A stretch of DNA of 64,000 bases from Paenibacillus sp. RC334 (GTDB lineage Bacteria; Bacillota; Bacilli; Paenibacillales; Paenibacillaceae), in assembly GCF_030034735.1 (NCBI RefSeq), contig NZ_CP125370.1, positions 310,001 to 374,000 of the forward strand, written 5' to 3'. Under the pieces are notes generated by a model. It did not search any database. It worked only from the letters and a program-made list of their open reading frames with translations, and was not told where the DNA came from. A program made the translations under genes and the position numbers. Shown piece after piece: positions 35,428 through 44,793 of the stretch (positions are counted from its first letter, which is position 1; each line of letters begins with the position of its first letter).

Positions 35428-38400
35428 TTATTTAATTCTTTTATTTTTATGCATCCGTCTGTATTTCAAATAGGCACCCAGAAGAATGAAAGACATTCCG
35501 CTCAAATAGAAGGGAGCAGGACTGTTTTCTCCTGTCTGCGGTAATTTATTTACCTGCGGAGTACGACCTGGATCACTTGGGTCCTCGGGGTCCTCAACAG
35601 GGAACTTGATGCCTCCTTTGGGTATGGGTTCATCTTCAATCTCTACAGGTGGAGACGATTTCTGAGGAGGATCAATTTCTGGCGATTCCGGCAGCGCATC
35701 GGGTTCTGCAGGAGGCTGCACAATCTCTGGAACACCCAATGGCACATCTTCATCTTCAACGATCTGTGGCTCATTGGTTACTGGCTTAACGGGTACATTC
35801 GGCGTTTCTGTGGGTTCAGGATCTTTATCGTGCTTTTTACCTGAACCCGGATTCGTAGGCGTTCCTGGATTCGTAGGCGTTTCCGGATCAGTAGGTTTAC
35901 CCGGATCGACAGGGGTCTCTTTTTCATTAGTTACCACAATCTGCTTAATACCTGAGCTTTCTTTAACCGTGGCGTCTATTTTGACCGCTGTCTTCGAGGC
36001 TGTTATTTTATAGCCTGCTGGAGCCGCAAGTTCCTCCAGAATATATTCATCATACAGCAATGAATTGAACAAAATTTTCCCGTCTGCATTGGTAGTTTGA
36101 ATGAGCGGGGCTCTTTTTTGGTTCTTATCATAGAGTGCAAAGCGTGCTCCAGGCAACACCTTGTCAGGATGATCCTGGTCAACCTTGGTCACTTCCAGGC
36201 TTCCTGTTATGCCTCCCCCTGAACCTGAACCGGAGGATGTCCGCACGATGATTTCTTTACTGGTTTCTCTCAGCTCCGTAGTTAAGCGGTCGCCTTCAAA
36301 ATAGACGTTGTTACTCACTTTCGCTTTATCATCCGCTTGAATAAAAGATTGATATTCCAAAATATAGCCGGATGAAATGGCCTGTGTGAAGCCAAGCTCA
36401 AAGGATTGCTGACCTTGATCGTTTGTCGTAATTTTCAGCTTATAATCCTGATCTTTGACTAATTCAGTGTCTTTGGCAGCTTCTCCGTTGGCTGATACTT
36501 TGGTGGAATACAAATGAAAGGAATCTTCAATCAGGATTTGATTGCTGCTGGGTGTATCCACGATTTTGGCGTTGGAGACATAAGATTGCCCTTCATTGAT
36601 CCGGATCTGCCAGTCAATCTTATTACCATTCTGGCTACCGGCTTTTGTAACGTATTCTCCCCCATGAGGCACAGTTACTTTGGCTGCCCACTCAGAGATC
36701 ATGTTTTTTCCATCCATCAGCAGAGCCTTATTGTTGATTTCTTTATCAATAAGCTCTCCCTCTAATGTGGTCTGGAAAGTGATCCAGTAGGGAGTGTTGA
36801 TCTGTTCATTAAAACGGATACGCAGCTCATTGCCGTTATCAGCGGTGGGAAGAACAAGGGTGTATTGGTCTGCCGACAGTTCAGCTCCCTTTTCCACACC
36901 ATTCCACCATCCAAGCAGTGTCATGTCATACACTTTGGCAGAGCCGGGAACCAGCTTCTGACCTTGCTGTAGCGTATCCTTTATTTCAGCCTGATTCAGG
37001 GTTTTACGGTTATAGTTCGTCAAGATGTCCCATGTGATGTGCTTGGAGGTAGCGTTATAGCTTCCTTGCTTGGCACCGTTCTGCTGTGTCAGATTGTCAG
37101 GCCATAGCCGGGCTTCGGCTTCAGCAGAGTAGGGCGTTCCATTTTGCACCCATGAGATGGAAGCTTTATTCCAGAACTCCGGCTTGCTCGTATCCTTTTT
37201 CCATTCATTGTTAAATGTTGTTGAATAGCTGATGGTATACGCGTCCTGGATCGTTTTATGGAAACGTATCGTGAATCCTTGCTTATAGTCTTGCGATAAA
37301 GGAATCAGTTCATAATCTGCTGGTGATGTTAGCGTTGATTTTCCGTCCGCGCTTTGGATCTTTAATGTATCTGGTAAGAGAGCCAGACCGCCATTCGGAA
37401 ACGTATCGTTGATCACAACCTGATTCATCGTGTATTTATCCGTATTGATGGCAATAACCCAGGGAATCGTTTTTGTGTTGTAGTTCGGTTCCTTGAAGCC
37501 TTTGACAATGACCCCGCTTTTTAGCTCAGTGGTGGTATCTTTGGTTACTCCATCAGACGTTACGGTATTCGTTATCCGTTCATTTTTAAGTACACGATCT
37601 ACCGCCTTGGTTTGATAACGGATCGTGTATGCTTCCTCCACATCGGAGTTGAAGCGTAAATCGAAGCCGTTGGCCGTTTCATTGCTAACCAGTGAGACGG
37701 TATATTCGGAGGAAGAAAGTTCCTCAGAAGTAGCTCCTTTGTACACTTTAAGTGAACCGGCCACGAGCTGCTGGCTTTTGTTGAAACGGTCAGCTAACAC
37801 AGCTTTCCCGGCGGGAATTTTCTTTTCGCCAAAATTATACTTGATCGCCCAGGATACCGTTTGAGTAACCGGGTCGTATTGCTCCATTTTTTTGGACAAA
37901 AATTCGCCGCGTTGAACGGTTACTGTAGCTGTTGCAGAAGCGTCTTTCGTATTGCTGCCTGAAAAAGTGGCTGTGTTGGAAAAACGGGATTCTTCGCTGG
38001 TGATGTTAGTGGAGTATTGGATTCGGTATGCGCTGCGGATGTTTTCATCTTTAAAACGGATGATGAAGCCGGTACCAGCCGAATCGGCTTCCAGCGTATA
38101 CTTATCCTTATCCACCGGATCACGCAGCAAGGTTGAACCATCCACGTTGATTTGTAAATGGTATAACCGGATAGAATCCCTCACCAGCTCCAATCCTTGG
38201 GGAGTCGGGTCGGTGACTACAGCATGTTGAACCGTATCCAATTGTTTATTTACGTCAATCGTCCAATCAATCTGATGGGTTCCATTGGCTTTCCCTTGCT
38301 TATCCAGGGAAGAGCCTGCCGCAGGCTTGATATTTACGACTGCTGTTTGTACGCCACCCTTGATCGGGATGGCGATAATGACCTCTGTACTGCCTTTTTC

Positions 38401-39018
38401 TATTTGCTTGCTGAACTCGGTCTTAACCTCCAGTTTTCCGCTGACATTGGAATGGCTCTCCACGTAATCGTTAAAAGTCATGACCACTTTGCCTTGGCGG
38501 TCTACCGTGAAATGGCCAACATTTCCATCTGTCGTAACCAAAGGAGAGGAGATATCTGTGTAGATTTCAAATTGCTCGGGCAATTGAAAAGTAAAAGTGT
38601 CTCCGGCTTTGTACGTATTGTTGGGAAGCTCCCAGTCATAAATGAGATGGACTGCATCGTCAATGTCCAAGCGGCTATCGGGATTGTATACCGCATCAAT
38701 CACTTGACCAGTCGCATCGGTCAGGGTAAGTTTCGTTAAAATACTTGCTTGAGCAGCTTCTTCAGAATTCGTGGTGGCCGCTGCCTGAACAACAGGAGCT
38801 GGTAGGGAAGGAGGCTTCTGCTGTTCTGGTTCTATGACTGGTTCTGTTTCGGGTACTACGATATCATATACATCATTTGTAACGGTTTGCCCTGCCTCGG
38901 TTCCGGCAATCTCCGGCTGATCCGGGGCAGGGATTTGAGCATAAGCTTGGGTGATACCAAAAAAGCTTTGTAAAATGAGTAATAATGCAATAATCATTAC
39001 ATTCCATTTTTTTCTCAT
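35428..39018 (-). CDS. LPQTG-anchored collagen-adhesin-like surface protein (copy 1)
   Basis: 1196 residues. A signal peptide of about 27 residues is followed by a Pro/Glu-rich stretch and a first adhesin domain (LTLTDATGQVIDAVYNPDSRLDIDD, FTFQLPEQFEIYTDISSPL). Several repeated collagen-binding-type Ig folds come next, with the recurring pattern YTISYSTTF / IDWQIRINEGQSYVSNAKIVD. A SpaA/Cna-B domain near 980-1065 has EVTKVDQDHPDKVLPGARFALYD and the E-box EELAAPAGYKI. A Pro/Thr-rich wall spacer and LPQTG at 1159-1163 follow, then a hydrophobic segment and basic tail. It should be exported and linked to the cell wall by a sortase. It is a paralogue of the 1228-residue copy. Confidence 0.92.
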   Translation of the reverse strand: MRKKWNVMIIALLLILQSFFGITQAYAQIPAPDQPEIAGTEAGQTVTNDVYDIVVPETEPVIEPEQQKPPSLPAPVVQAAATTNSEEAAQASILTKLTLTDATGQVIDAVYNPDSRLDIDDAVHLIYDWELPNNTYKAGDTFTFQLPEQFEIYTDISSPLVTTDGNVGHFTVDRQGKVVMTFNDYVESHSNVSGKLEVKTEFSKQIEKGSTEVIIAIPIKGGVQTAVVNIKPAAGSSLDKQGKANGTHQIDWTIDVNKQLDTVQHAVVTDPTPQGLELVRDSIRLYHLQINVDGSTLLRDPVDKDKYTLEADSAGTGFIIRFKDENIRSAYRIQYSTNITSEESRFSNTATFSGSNTKDASATATVTVQRGEFLSKKMEQYDPVTQTVSWAIKYNFGEKKIPAGKAVLADRFNKSQQLVAGSLKVYKGATSEELSSSEYTVSLVSNETANGFDLRFNSDVEEAYTIRYQTKAVDRVLKNERITNTVTSDGVTKDTTTELKSGVIVKGFKEPNYNTKTIPWVIAINTDKYTMNQVVINDTFPNGGLALLPDTLKIQSADGKSTLTSPADYELIPLSQDYKQGFTIRFHKTIQDAYTISYSTTFNNEWKKDTSKPEFWNKASISWVQNGTPYSAEAEARLWPDNLTQQNGAKQGSYNATSKHITWDILTNYNRKTLNQAEIKDTLQQGQKLVPGSAKVYDMTLLGWWNGVEKGAELSADQYTLVLPTADNGNELRIRFNEQINTPYWITFQTTLEGELIDKEINNKALLMDGKNMISEWAAKVTVPHGGEYVTKAGSQNGNKIDWQIRINEGQSYVSNAKIVDTPSSNQILIEDSFHLYSTKVSANGEAAKDTELVKDQDYKLKITTNDQGQQSFELGFTQAISSGYILEYQSFIQADDKAKVSNNVYFEGDRLTTELRETSKEIIVRTSSGSGSGGGITGSLEVTKVDQDHPDKVLPGARFALYDKNQKRAPLIQTTNADGKILFNSLLYDEYILEELAAPAGYKITASKTAVKIDATVKESSGIKQIVVTNEKETPVDPGKPTDPETPTNPGTPTNPGSGKKHDKDPEPTETPNVPVKPVTNEPQIVEDEDVPLGVPEIVQPPAEPDALPESPEIDPPQKSSPPVEIEDEPIPKGGIKFPVEDPEDPSDPGRTPQVNKLPQTGENSPAPFYLSGMSFILLGAYLKYRRMHKNKRIK

Positions 39019-39081
39019 ACTCTATTTAAGTCTCCTTTCTAAAGATTACTGTATAAAGATTACTGTATATTGTATTCATGT

Positions 39082-39131
39082 CCGGGCGTTTATAGCATCC
39101 CTCCTTCTTTCCCGGAAGTAATATATTCAAC
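39082..39131 (-). promoter_or_regulatory. Conserved adhesin leader element, copy B
   Basis: On the minus strand GTTGAATATA-T-TA, TTCCGGGA, AAGAAGGAGGG and then CGCCCGG closely match copy A before the other adhesin gene. CCGGG and CCCGG can pair around a purine-rich loop. TATATT in the first block could be a -10 hexamer. It ends about 63 bases before the adhesin ATG. Confidence 0.6.
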
Positions 39132-39232
39132 GGACTAAGAGTCTGTCCAATGAAATAGAGATACCCCCTACGCTGCAAATTAAGTAAATCTGAGTAGCAA
39201 AGGGTGTTCGGATATGGCGAACAGATCCAGCT

Positions 39233-39859
39233 TTAGGTGCTTTGTCGGGCCTGAACAATGAGGCGATGTGTCGGATTTACAAGAGGGTCACATGTAATTA
39301 ATGTGAGCAGCTTTTGATTTTCAAAGCTTTTCAGAACGGAGACGTCTGTAGGAGCGACAATCGAAATTTTATAGACTGTATAACTATATTGTTCACCCTT
39401 GGTATTAATCATGATTTTATCTCCAATCTTTACCTCGTTCAGCCGATTAAATAAACGTCCTGCTGTACGCGCACGGTGGGCTGCTATGGCGGCGTTTCCT
39501 GTCTGACCCAGAGCTGCCGTTTCCGACATATGTACAGATGCGTGCTTCATATTATCCCGAGTTGCACCCTCCAGCACAGGAAGCTTCAAATCAATGCGAT
39601 TAATGCTAATGGTGGCAATGGGGAGTTGCTTAGGACCTGTTTCATTTGCGGGTACCGAAGGACCTCGTGTGGTTTCGATGCTCGTGTTTTCTGCAAGCTT
39701 GCTGGACAAGCGCTTATAGCCGTCGATAATGCTAGGGTTCAGTACTTCTGCCTCTTTCAAAAGCTCGCTCTGCTTCCGATCTTCGTTCCATTCATTGGCT
39801 TTAGGAAACAAAATAATGAGTATTCCCAAGGCGATGAACAAGTATGATAGCTTACGCAA
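39233..39859 (-). CDS. Sortase (class D-like)
   Basis: 208 residues. One N-terminal membrane anchor (LFIALGILIILF) precedes a sortase barrel with catalytic H128 (AIAAHRART), C190 (LLTLITCDPL) and R199 (PTHRLIVQA). It cleaves the LPxTG-type signal between Thr and Gly and attaches the protein to peptidoglycan. Placed between the two LPQTG adhesin genes on the same strand, it is the likely dedicated anchor enzyme for both. The fold and TLITC box suggest class D, though class A cannot be ruled out. Confidence 0.92.
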   Translation of the reverse strand: MRKLSYLFIALGILIILFPKANEWNEDRKQSELLKEAEVLNPSIIDGYKRLSSKLAENTSIETTRGPSVPANETGPKQLPIATISINRIDLKLPVLEGATRDNMKHASVHMSETAALGQTGNAAIAAHRARTAGRLFNRLNEVKIGDKIMINTKGEQYSYTVYKISIVAPTDVSVLKSFENQKLLTLITCDPLVNPTHRLIVQARQST

Positions 39860-39913
39860 TCTAAAAAACCTCCCTAACTTATGTAAGGTGTATCACATAC
39901 TGATTTTAAAAAT

Positions 39914-39952
39914 CCTCCCTTTCCCATATAGTGTAGTCTGAGAAAGGGAGGG
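39914..39952 (-). terminator. Terminator after adhesin copy 2
   Basis: On the minus strand CCTCCCTTTC pairs with GGAAAGGGAGG, followed by ATTTTTAAAA. Confidence 0.8.
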
Positions 39953-39963
39953 TATGATTATTT

Positions 39964-42900
39964 TTATTTTTTGCCCATCCGTCTATATTTCAGATACGCG
40001 CCACAAATGATCATAGCTAGACCTGTTAAATAGAAGGGAGCAGGGCTGTTTTCTCCTGTTTGTGGCAATTTATTTGCCAATGGTGAAACATTCGGATCTT
40101 TCGGTACATCAGCAGGAACTTTGATTCCACCACGAGGCAGAGAGTCGTCATCACTTTCCACGGGAGGATTAGGTTCCTTATTAGGTTTAATGATTGGTAA
40201 TTTCGGTTTTGCTTTCGGTGCAGGTGTAGATTCAGGCACAATGCCACCCGTTGGCAGGCCCCCATCATCATCCGTCTGTTTTTTGTCAGGTGTAGATTCA
40301 GGCACGATGCTATCTAATACCGGGTTCACATCATCCACAGTTACTGGGCTCTCACCATCCACAGTCTGTTCTTTATTGTCCACTAAAGGAACGGATATAG
40401 ACGGCGTAGTTGTTGTTTCAGGCTCCTTGTCGCGTTTTTTGCCTGATCCTGAGCCGGTAGACGTACCTGGATTAGTAGGCGTACCAGGCGTACCTGGATT
40501 GGTAGGTGTACCAGGCGTGCCCGGATTAGTAGGTGTACCAGGTGTACCCGGATTGGTAGGTGTACCTGGATCTGTGTTGTTTTCTTTTTGGTTGGTTACC
40601 ACAACCTTCTTTATGCCCGCGCTTTGTTTGATCGTATCGTCTATTTTGATTTCAAGCTTACTATCCATTATTTTATAGCCTTGGGGAGCTACAAGCTCTT
40701 CCAAGATGTAATCATCATGGAGCAATGCAGAAAACACAATTTTCCCTTCCGCATTGGTAGTTTGAATGATTGGGGCTCTTTTCTCCGCTTTATCATAGAG
40801 CGCGAATTTTGCTCCGGGCAGTACCTTATCAGGCTCATCTTGATCAACCTTTGTAATTTCGAGGCTTTCTTTAATACCGCTGCCTGAACTGGAGCCGGAA
40901 GAAGTCCGCACAATAATTTCTTGATTCGTCTCCTTCTGTTCTGTCGTTAAGCGATCCCCTTCAAAGGTTACTTTGTTGCTCACCTTTTCTTTGTCAGCTG
41001 CATCAATGAACGCTTGATATTCCAGGATAAAGGCGGAGGAGATCTCCTTCGTGAAAGCAAGCTCAAAAGTTTCCTGACCTTGAGCATCTGGCTTGAAAAT
41101 GAGCTTGTAATCACGATCCCTGGTTAGTTCTGTACTCTTGGTAACCTTCCCGTTTTCAGACACCACAGTTGAATACAGATGAAAGGAATTCTCGATCAGA
41201 ATCTGATTGCTGCTGGGATGATCCACAATTTTGGCATTTGTTACTTGAGACTGTCCTTCGTTTATACGGATTTGCCAGTTAATTTTATTCCCGTTCTGGC
41301 TGCCGCTTTTAGAAACATATTCTCCACCGTGAGGTAAGGTTACTTGGGCTGACCATTCTGAGATTATATTTTCTCCATCCAGAAAAAGGGCCTTATTGCG
41401 GATTTCTTTTTCAATAAGTTCTCCTTCCAGCGTGGTTTGGAACGTAATCCAATATGGGGTTTGAATCTGATTTTTAAATTGGATACGCAACGTGTTGCCA
41501 TTTTGTTCGGATGGAAGAATAAGTGTGTACTGGTCTGCTGGTAATTCGGAGCCCTTTTCCACGCCGTTCCTCGATCCATTCAGTGTCATGTCGTACACTT
41601 TAACGGAGTTTGGCAGTAGCTTCTGACCTTGCAGCAATGGATCTTTTATTTCCGGTTGTTTCAGGGTCTTACGGTTATAGTTGGCCTTAATGTCCCATGT
41701 GATGTGCTTGGAGCTGGCATTGTAGCTTCCTTGCTTGGCTCCATTTTGTTGTGTCATGATATCCGGAAAGAGCCGCGCATCTGCTTCTGCAGATTTTGAA
41801 TCTCCGTCCTGCTGCCATTCAATGACGGATTTATTCCAGAACTCTGGCTTCGTCGTATCTTTCTTCCAGTCATTATTGAATGTGGTTGAATATTTGATCG
41901 TATAAGTATCTTGAATTGGTGCATGGAAAATGATATTAAACCCTTGTTTATAATCCTGTGATAACGGAATAAGCTCATAATCTGCAGGGGCTTGAAGTTC
42001 CGTTTTTCCGTCAGCGGATTGGATTTTCAAAGTGTTCGGCAACAAGGCCAGGCCATCGTTGGGAAATACATCCTTGATGACGATATCGTTCATAGTATAT
42101 TGATCTTCATTGATGGTAATAACCCAAGGTATGAATTTTGCGTTGTAGTTTGGCTCCTTGGATTCTTTAATAATAATTCCACTTTTAAGTTGTGCGGTGG
42201 CATCCTTAGAGACTCCACCTGAAGTCACACGGTTCGTTACCTTATCATCTTGATATACACGTTCTTTGGCTTTCGTTTGATAACGAATGGTATAGGCAGT
42301 ATCCACATCGGAGTTGAATTGGAGATCAAAGCCGTTGCTGTCCAAATCATTCGTAACCGGGGAGACGGTATATTCTGAGGATGGAAGCACCTCTTGAGTA
42401 TCGTCTTTGTATATTTCAAGTGAATCGGGAAGCCATACCTGACTGTTGTTGAACCGATCACTTAACAAGGCTTTGTCGGCAGGTATTTTCTTTTCGCTGA
42501 AGTTGTACTTGATCACCCAAGATACCGTTTGTGTAACAGGGTCGTAACTTTCCACCTTCTTGGACAAAAATTCTCCGCGATCAACCTGCACGGTAGCGTT
42601 AGCAGAGACACCATTCATAGAGTCTCCCGAAAAAGTAGCTGTGTTGGAGAAACGGGTTTCGTCACTTGTAATATCTGTGGAATACTGAATCTGATAGGCT
42701 TGGCTAATGCTCTCGTCTTTAAAACGAATAACAAAGCCCGTACCGGCTTGATCTGGTTCGAGCGTATACTTGTCCCCACTGATTGGGTCCTTAACTACCG
42801 TCGAGCCGTCAATATTGACTTGCAGATTATACAGTTGGAAGGAGTCTCGCAACAGCTCCAGCCCTTGAGGAGTCGGGTCTGTTACGATCGCATTCTTTAC

Positions 42901-43650
42901 GGTGTCCAATTGTGTATTCACATTAATGGTCCAGTCAATCTTGTTTTTGCCGTTAGCTTTTCCTTGTTTACTTATTGGGGGACCGGACACGGGTTTGATG
43001 TTGACGATGGATGTTTGAACCCCGATCTTAATTGGAGTCGCAATAATGACTTCTGTGCTGCCTTTTGCAACTTCCTTACTGAACTCGGTTTTTACTTGCA
43101 GTTTTCCGCTTACGTTGGAATGATTCTCTACGTAATCGTTAAAGGTCATAATGACTTTCCCTTGGCGATCTACCGTAAAAGTACCAACCTCTCCATCTGT
43201 TGAAATCAACGGAGACGAGATATCTGTGTAAATTTCAAATTGTTCCGGTAAGTTAAAGGTGAAGGTATCGCCTTCTTTATACTGATTGTCCGGAATCTCC
43301 CATTCATAGCTCAGCTGGACTGCTGCGCCAATGTCCACACGTACGCCAGGATTATCCACAGCATCAATGATACGGCCGGTTTCATCCGTCAAGATCAGCT
43401 TGGTTAAAATATTGTCTGCTTGAACTGAGCTGGCTGCTGCCTGAATCATGGGAGCTATGCTGGGAGGTGCCTCTAATGGTTCAGGGTTCGGAATACCGTA
43501 TACATCTTCCATAACTGTATTCGCAGGATCGCTTACAGCGCTTTCTGGTACAGCCGCGGTCGAAGTGTCTGCGTAAGCCAGCGCTGCACTAAAAAAGCTT
43601 TGGAAAATAAGCAATAGCACAATGATCGTTACATTTATTTTTGTTCTCAT
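39964..43650 (-). CDS. LPQTG-anchored collagen-adhesin-like surface protein (copy 2)
   Basis: 1228 residues, the same architecture as copy 1: signal peptide, adhesin domain (FTFNLPEQFEIYTDISSPL), repeated Ig-type segments (KYNFSEKKIPADKALLSDRFN, YTIKYSTTFNN) and a SpaA/Cna-B domain with EELVAPQGYKI. A wall-spanning spacer contains repeated TPTNPGTPG units. LPQTG at 1195-1199 is followed by a hydrophobic segment and RRMGKK tail. The N-terminal and repeat regions are highly similar to copy 1 and the spacers differ most, as expected after duplication. It has its own leader element and terminator, so it may be a separate transcript. Confidence 0.92.
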   Translation of the reverse strand: MRTKINVTIIVLLLIFQSFFSAALAYADTSTAAVPESAVSDPANTVMEDVYGIPNPEPLEAPPSIAPMIQAAASSVQADNILTKLILTDETGRIIDAVDNPGVRVDIGAAVQLSYEWEIPDNQYKEGDTFTFNLPEQFEIYTDISSPLISTDGEVGTFTVDRQGKVIMTFNDYVENHSNVSGKLQVKTEFSKEVAKGSTEVIIATPIKIGVQTSIVNIKPVSGPPISKQGKANGKNKIDWTINVNTQLDTVKNAIVTDPTPQGLELLRDSFQLYNLQVNIDGSTVVKDPISGDKYTLEPDQAGTGFVIRFKDESISQAYQIQYSTDITSDETRFSNTATFSGDSMNGVSANATVQVDRGEFLSKKVESYDPVTQTVSWVIKYNFSEKKIPADKALLSDRFNNSQVWLPDSLEIYKDDTQEVLPSSEYTVSPVTNDLDSNGFDLQFNSDVDTAYTIRYQTKAKERVYQDDKVTNRVTSGGVSKDATAQLKSGIIIKESKEPNYNAKFIPWVITINEDQYTMNDIVIKDVFPNDGLALLPNTLKIQSADGKTELQAPADYELIPLSQDYKQGFNIIFHAPIQDTYTIKYSTTFNNDWKKDTTKPEFWNKSVIEWQQDGDSKSAEADARLFPDIMTQQNGAKQGSYNASSKHITWDIKANYNRKTLKQPEIKDPLLQGQKLLPNSVKVYDMTLNGSRNGVEKGSELPADQYTLILPSEQNGNTLRIQFKNQIQTPYWITFQTTLEGELIEKEIRNKALFLDGENIISEWSAQVTLPHGGEYVSKSGSQNGNKINWQIRINEGQSQVTNAKIVDHPSSNQILIENSFHLYSTVVSENGKVTKSTELTRDRDYKLIFKPDAQGQETFELAFTKEISSAFILEYQAFIDAADKEKVSNKVTFEGDRLTTEQKETNQEIIVRTSSGSSSGSGIKESLEITKVDQDEPDKVLPGAKFALYDKAEKRAPIIQTTNAEGKIVFSALLHDDYILEELVAPQGYKIMDSKLEIKIDDTIKQSAGIKKVVVTNQKENNTDPGTPTNPGTPGTPTNPGTPGTPTNPGTPGTPTNPGTSTGSGSGKKRDKEPETTTTPSISVPLVDNKEQTVDGESPVTVDDVNPVLDSIVPESTPDKKQTDDDGGLPTGGIVPESTPAPKAKPKLPIIKPNKEPNPPVESDDDSLPRGGIKVPADVPKDPNVSPLANKLPQTGENSPAPFYLTGLAMIICGAYLKYRRMGKK
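40461..40570 (-). repeat. 30-base tandem repeat in adhesin copy 2 spacer
   Basis: About three and a half imperfect copies of a 30-base unit encode TPTNPGTPG-type decapeptides. The unit number could vary between strains and set how far the adhesin projects through the wall. Confidence 0.8.
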
Positions 43651-43695
43651 ACTCTTAAGTAAGTCTCCTATTCATCATAATATTATGGAAAGTAC

Positions 43696-43748
43696 CCGGG
43701 CGGATTTGGTTCCCCCCTCTTTCTTGTCCCGGAAATAGTATATTCAAC
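43696..43748 (-). promoter_or_regulatory. Conserved adhesin leader element, copy A
   Basis: On the minus strand GTTGAATATA-C-TA, TTCCGGGA, AAGAAAGAGGG and CGCCCGG share nearly all bases with copy B while the surrounding sequence differs. The CCGGG/CCCGG arms enclose about 29 bases. TATACT may be a -10. It ends about 45 bases before the adhesin ATG. Confidence 0.6.
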
Positions 43749-43820
43749 ATCTTAGTTTTTAAATGACTGACTAGATATACAATACCTTCCTTATCTCAAC
43801 AATTTCTCAACAAGAATAGA

Positions 43821-43851
43821 AAAAAGCCCTGATCGCAGTGATCAGGGCTTT
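43821..43851 (-). terminator. Terminator after the transglutaminase-like gene
   Basis: AAAGCCCTGATC pairs with GATCAGGGCTTTTTT around ACTGC on the minus strand. Confidence 0.9.
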
Positions 43852-43863
43852 CTACAAAAAAAA

Positions 43864-44670
43864 TTAATATTGTTTTGTTTTTGTATATTTGGAGGGTTCT
43901 TTGGCCATTGCAAACTTCTGTTTTCCGCTTTTTAGAGCGGCATCTACTGTAGTGTCAATGATAACCCATTGATTGTTGATATTGACTTCATTCCAGGCGT
44001 GGTAAGTTTTCACATAGGAGGATTCACCCATAACCAGCTTCGTTGGAACATCCACACTTCGAAGCATGGCGGCGAACAGTGAAGCGTATCCATAGCAAAT
44101 GTCTTTTTGCGAAACTATTGTACGATCAATTTGTGGAAGGTAGTCTGTTGATAGGTTGAAAGGCTGGTTGGAATCGTATTTAATATGACTAATGACATAC
44201 TCGTAAATACGTTTCACCTTTTCATCATCTGTCGTTGCACCCTTGGTTAATTCCTTGGCTTTCCGAATCGCCTGATTCGTATCGCTCCAGTCAATATTTT
44301 GAATAGAATTGAGGTATATGGTTTTACTGTCATTCAAATTTAACTGGACCGTTTCTTCACCTATCACTTTATACTGATTGCCAGTTAGCTGTTCCAATAA
44401 ACGAATGTTATAATTGCCATTGCCCATTTGAAGAGCGAATGCTTCCTCAGATTTGCTCGAATTCAGATAATAAGAGTATTTCTCCGCATCCTTGGTAATT
44501 ACGATCTTGGTTTTGACATTGGACTTGACAGGATAACGTATACTAACAATACCGTGGTTTACGTTGTTTTGATTCAGCCATGCCTGACTTTCGGCAGCAA
44601 ACGCTGTCGTATGTAGGGGGATGGATAACAAAAAAACTAAAATTATTAAAAAAAATGACATTTTCCTCAT
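43864..44670 (-). CDS. Secreted transglutaminase-like (cysteine protease fold) protein
   Basis: 268 residues. A signal peptide (about 1-24, ending TTAFAAES) is followed by an unassigned beta-rich region. A transglutaminase-core domain carries the triad C192 (QKDICYGYASLFAAMLRS), H224 (TYHAWNEV) and D239 (WVIIDTTVD). It may crosslink or cut proteins at the cell surface. Its place ahead of two wall-anchored adhesins and a sortase suggests a role in building that layer. The ATG at 44670 has AAAGGAAG seven bases upstream. It lies directly behind two c-di-GMP riboswitches and has its own terminator. Confidence 0.88.
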   Translation of the reverse strand: MRKMSFFLIILVFLLSIPLHTTAFAAESQAWLNQNNVNHGIVSIRYPVKSNVKTKIVITKDAEKYSYYLNSSKSEEAFALQMGNGNYNIRLLEQLTGNQYKVIGEETVQLNLNDSKTIYLNSIQNIDWSDTNQAIRKAKELTKGATTDDEKVKRIYEYVISHIKYDSNQPFNLSTDYLPQIDRTIVSQKDICYGYASLFAAMLRSVDVPTKLVMGESSYVKTYHAWNEVNINNQWVIIDTTVDAALKSGKQKFAMAKEPSKYTKTKQY

Positions 44671-44671
44671 A

Positions 44672-44775
44672 GAAAAACTTCCTTTCGGCGGCCAGGCTAC
44701 CATCTTAAAAAGAAGGCCCTATAGCTTTGCGTCCCTGCCTTTCGACAGGTTTGCTATTATCGTATAAAGTTTTTC
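44672..44775 (-). promoter_or_regulatory. c-di-GMP-I riboswitch, second (proximal) aptamer
   Basis: On the minus strand ATAGCAAACCTG, CGAAAG, CAGGGACGCAAAGCTA, GGGCC and AAGATGGTAGCC are the conserved GEMM-I blocks (core about 44690-44760). An outer helix is possible between GAAAAACTT (44767-44775 on the plus strand complement) and AAGTTTTTC (complement of 44672-44680), nine perfect pairs ending just before the ATG at 44670. That helix borders the Shine-Dalgarno AAAGGAAG, so control of translation start is plausible. Confidence 0.9.
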
Positions 44776-44793
44776 AGGAAAAAAAGACACGAC

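Noticed and set aside
35408..35434. Triplicate GATTATTT direct repeat next to the adhesin stop codon
   Set aside because: A simple AT-rich repeat of three short units with no linked function visible.
38197..38739. 180-codon plus-strand frame within adhesin copy 1
   Set aside because: Antisense shadow of the adhesin domain repeats; the same kind of frame recurs in adhesin copy 2.
40461..40570. CRISPR-like short repeats
   Set aside because: The 30-base units are adjacent with no spacers and encode an in-frame Pro/Thr-rich wall spacer.
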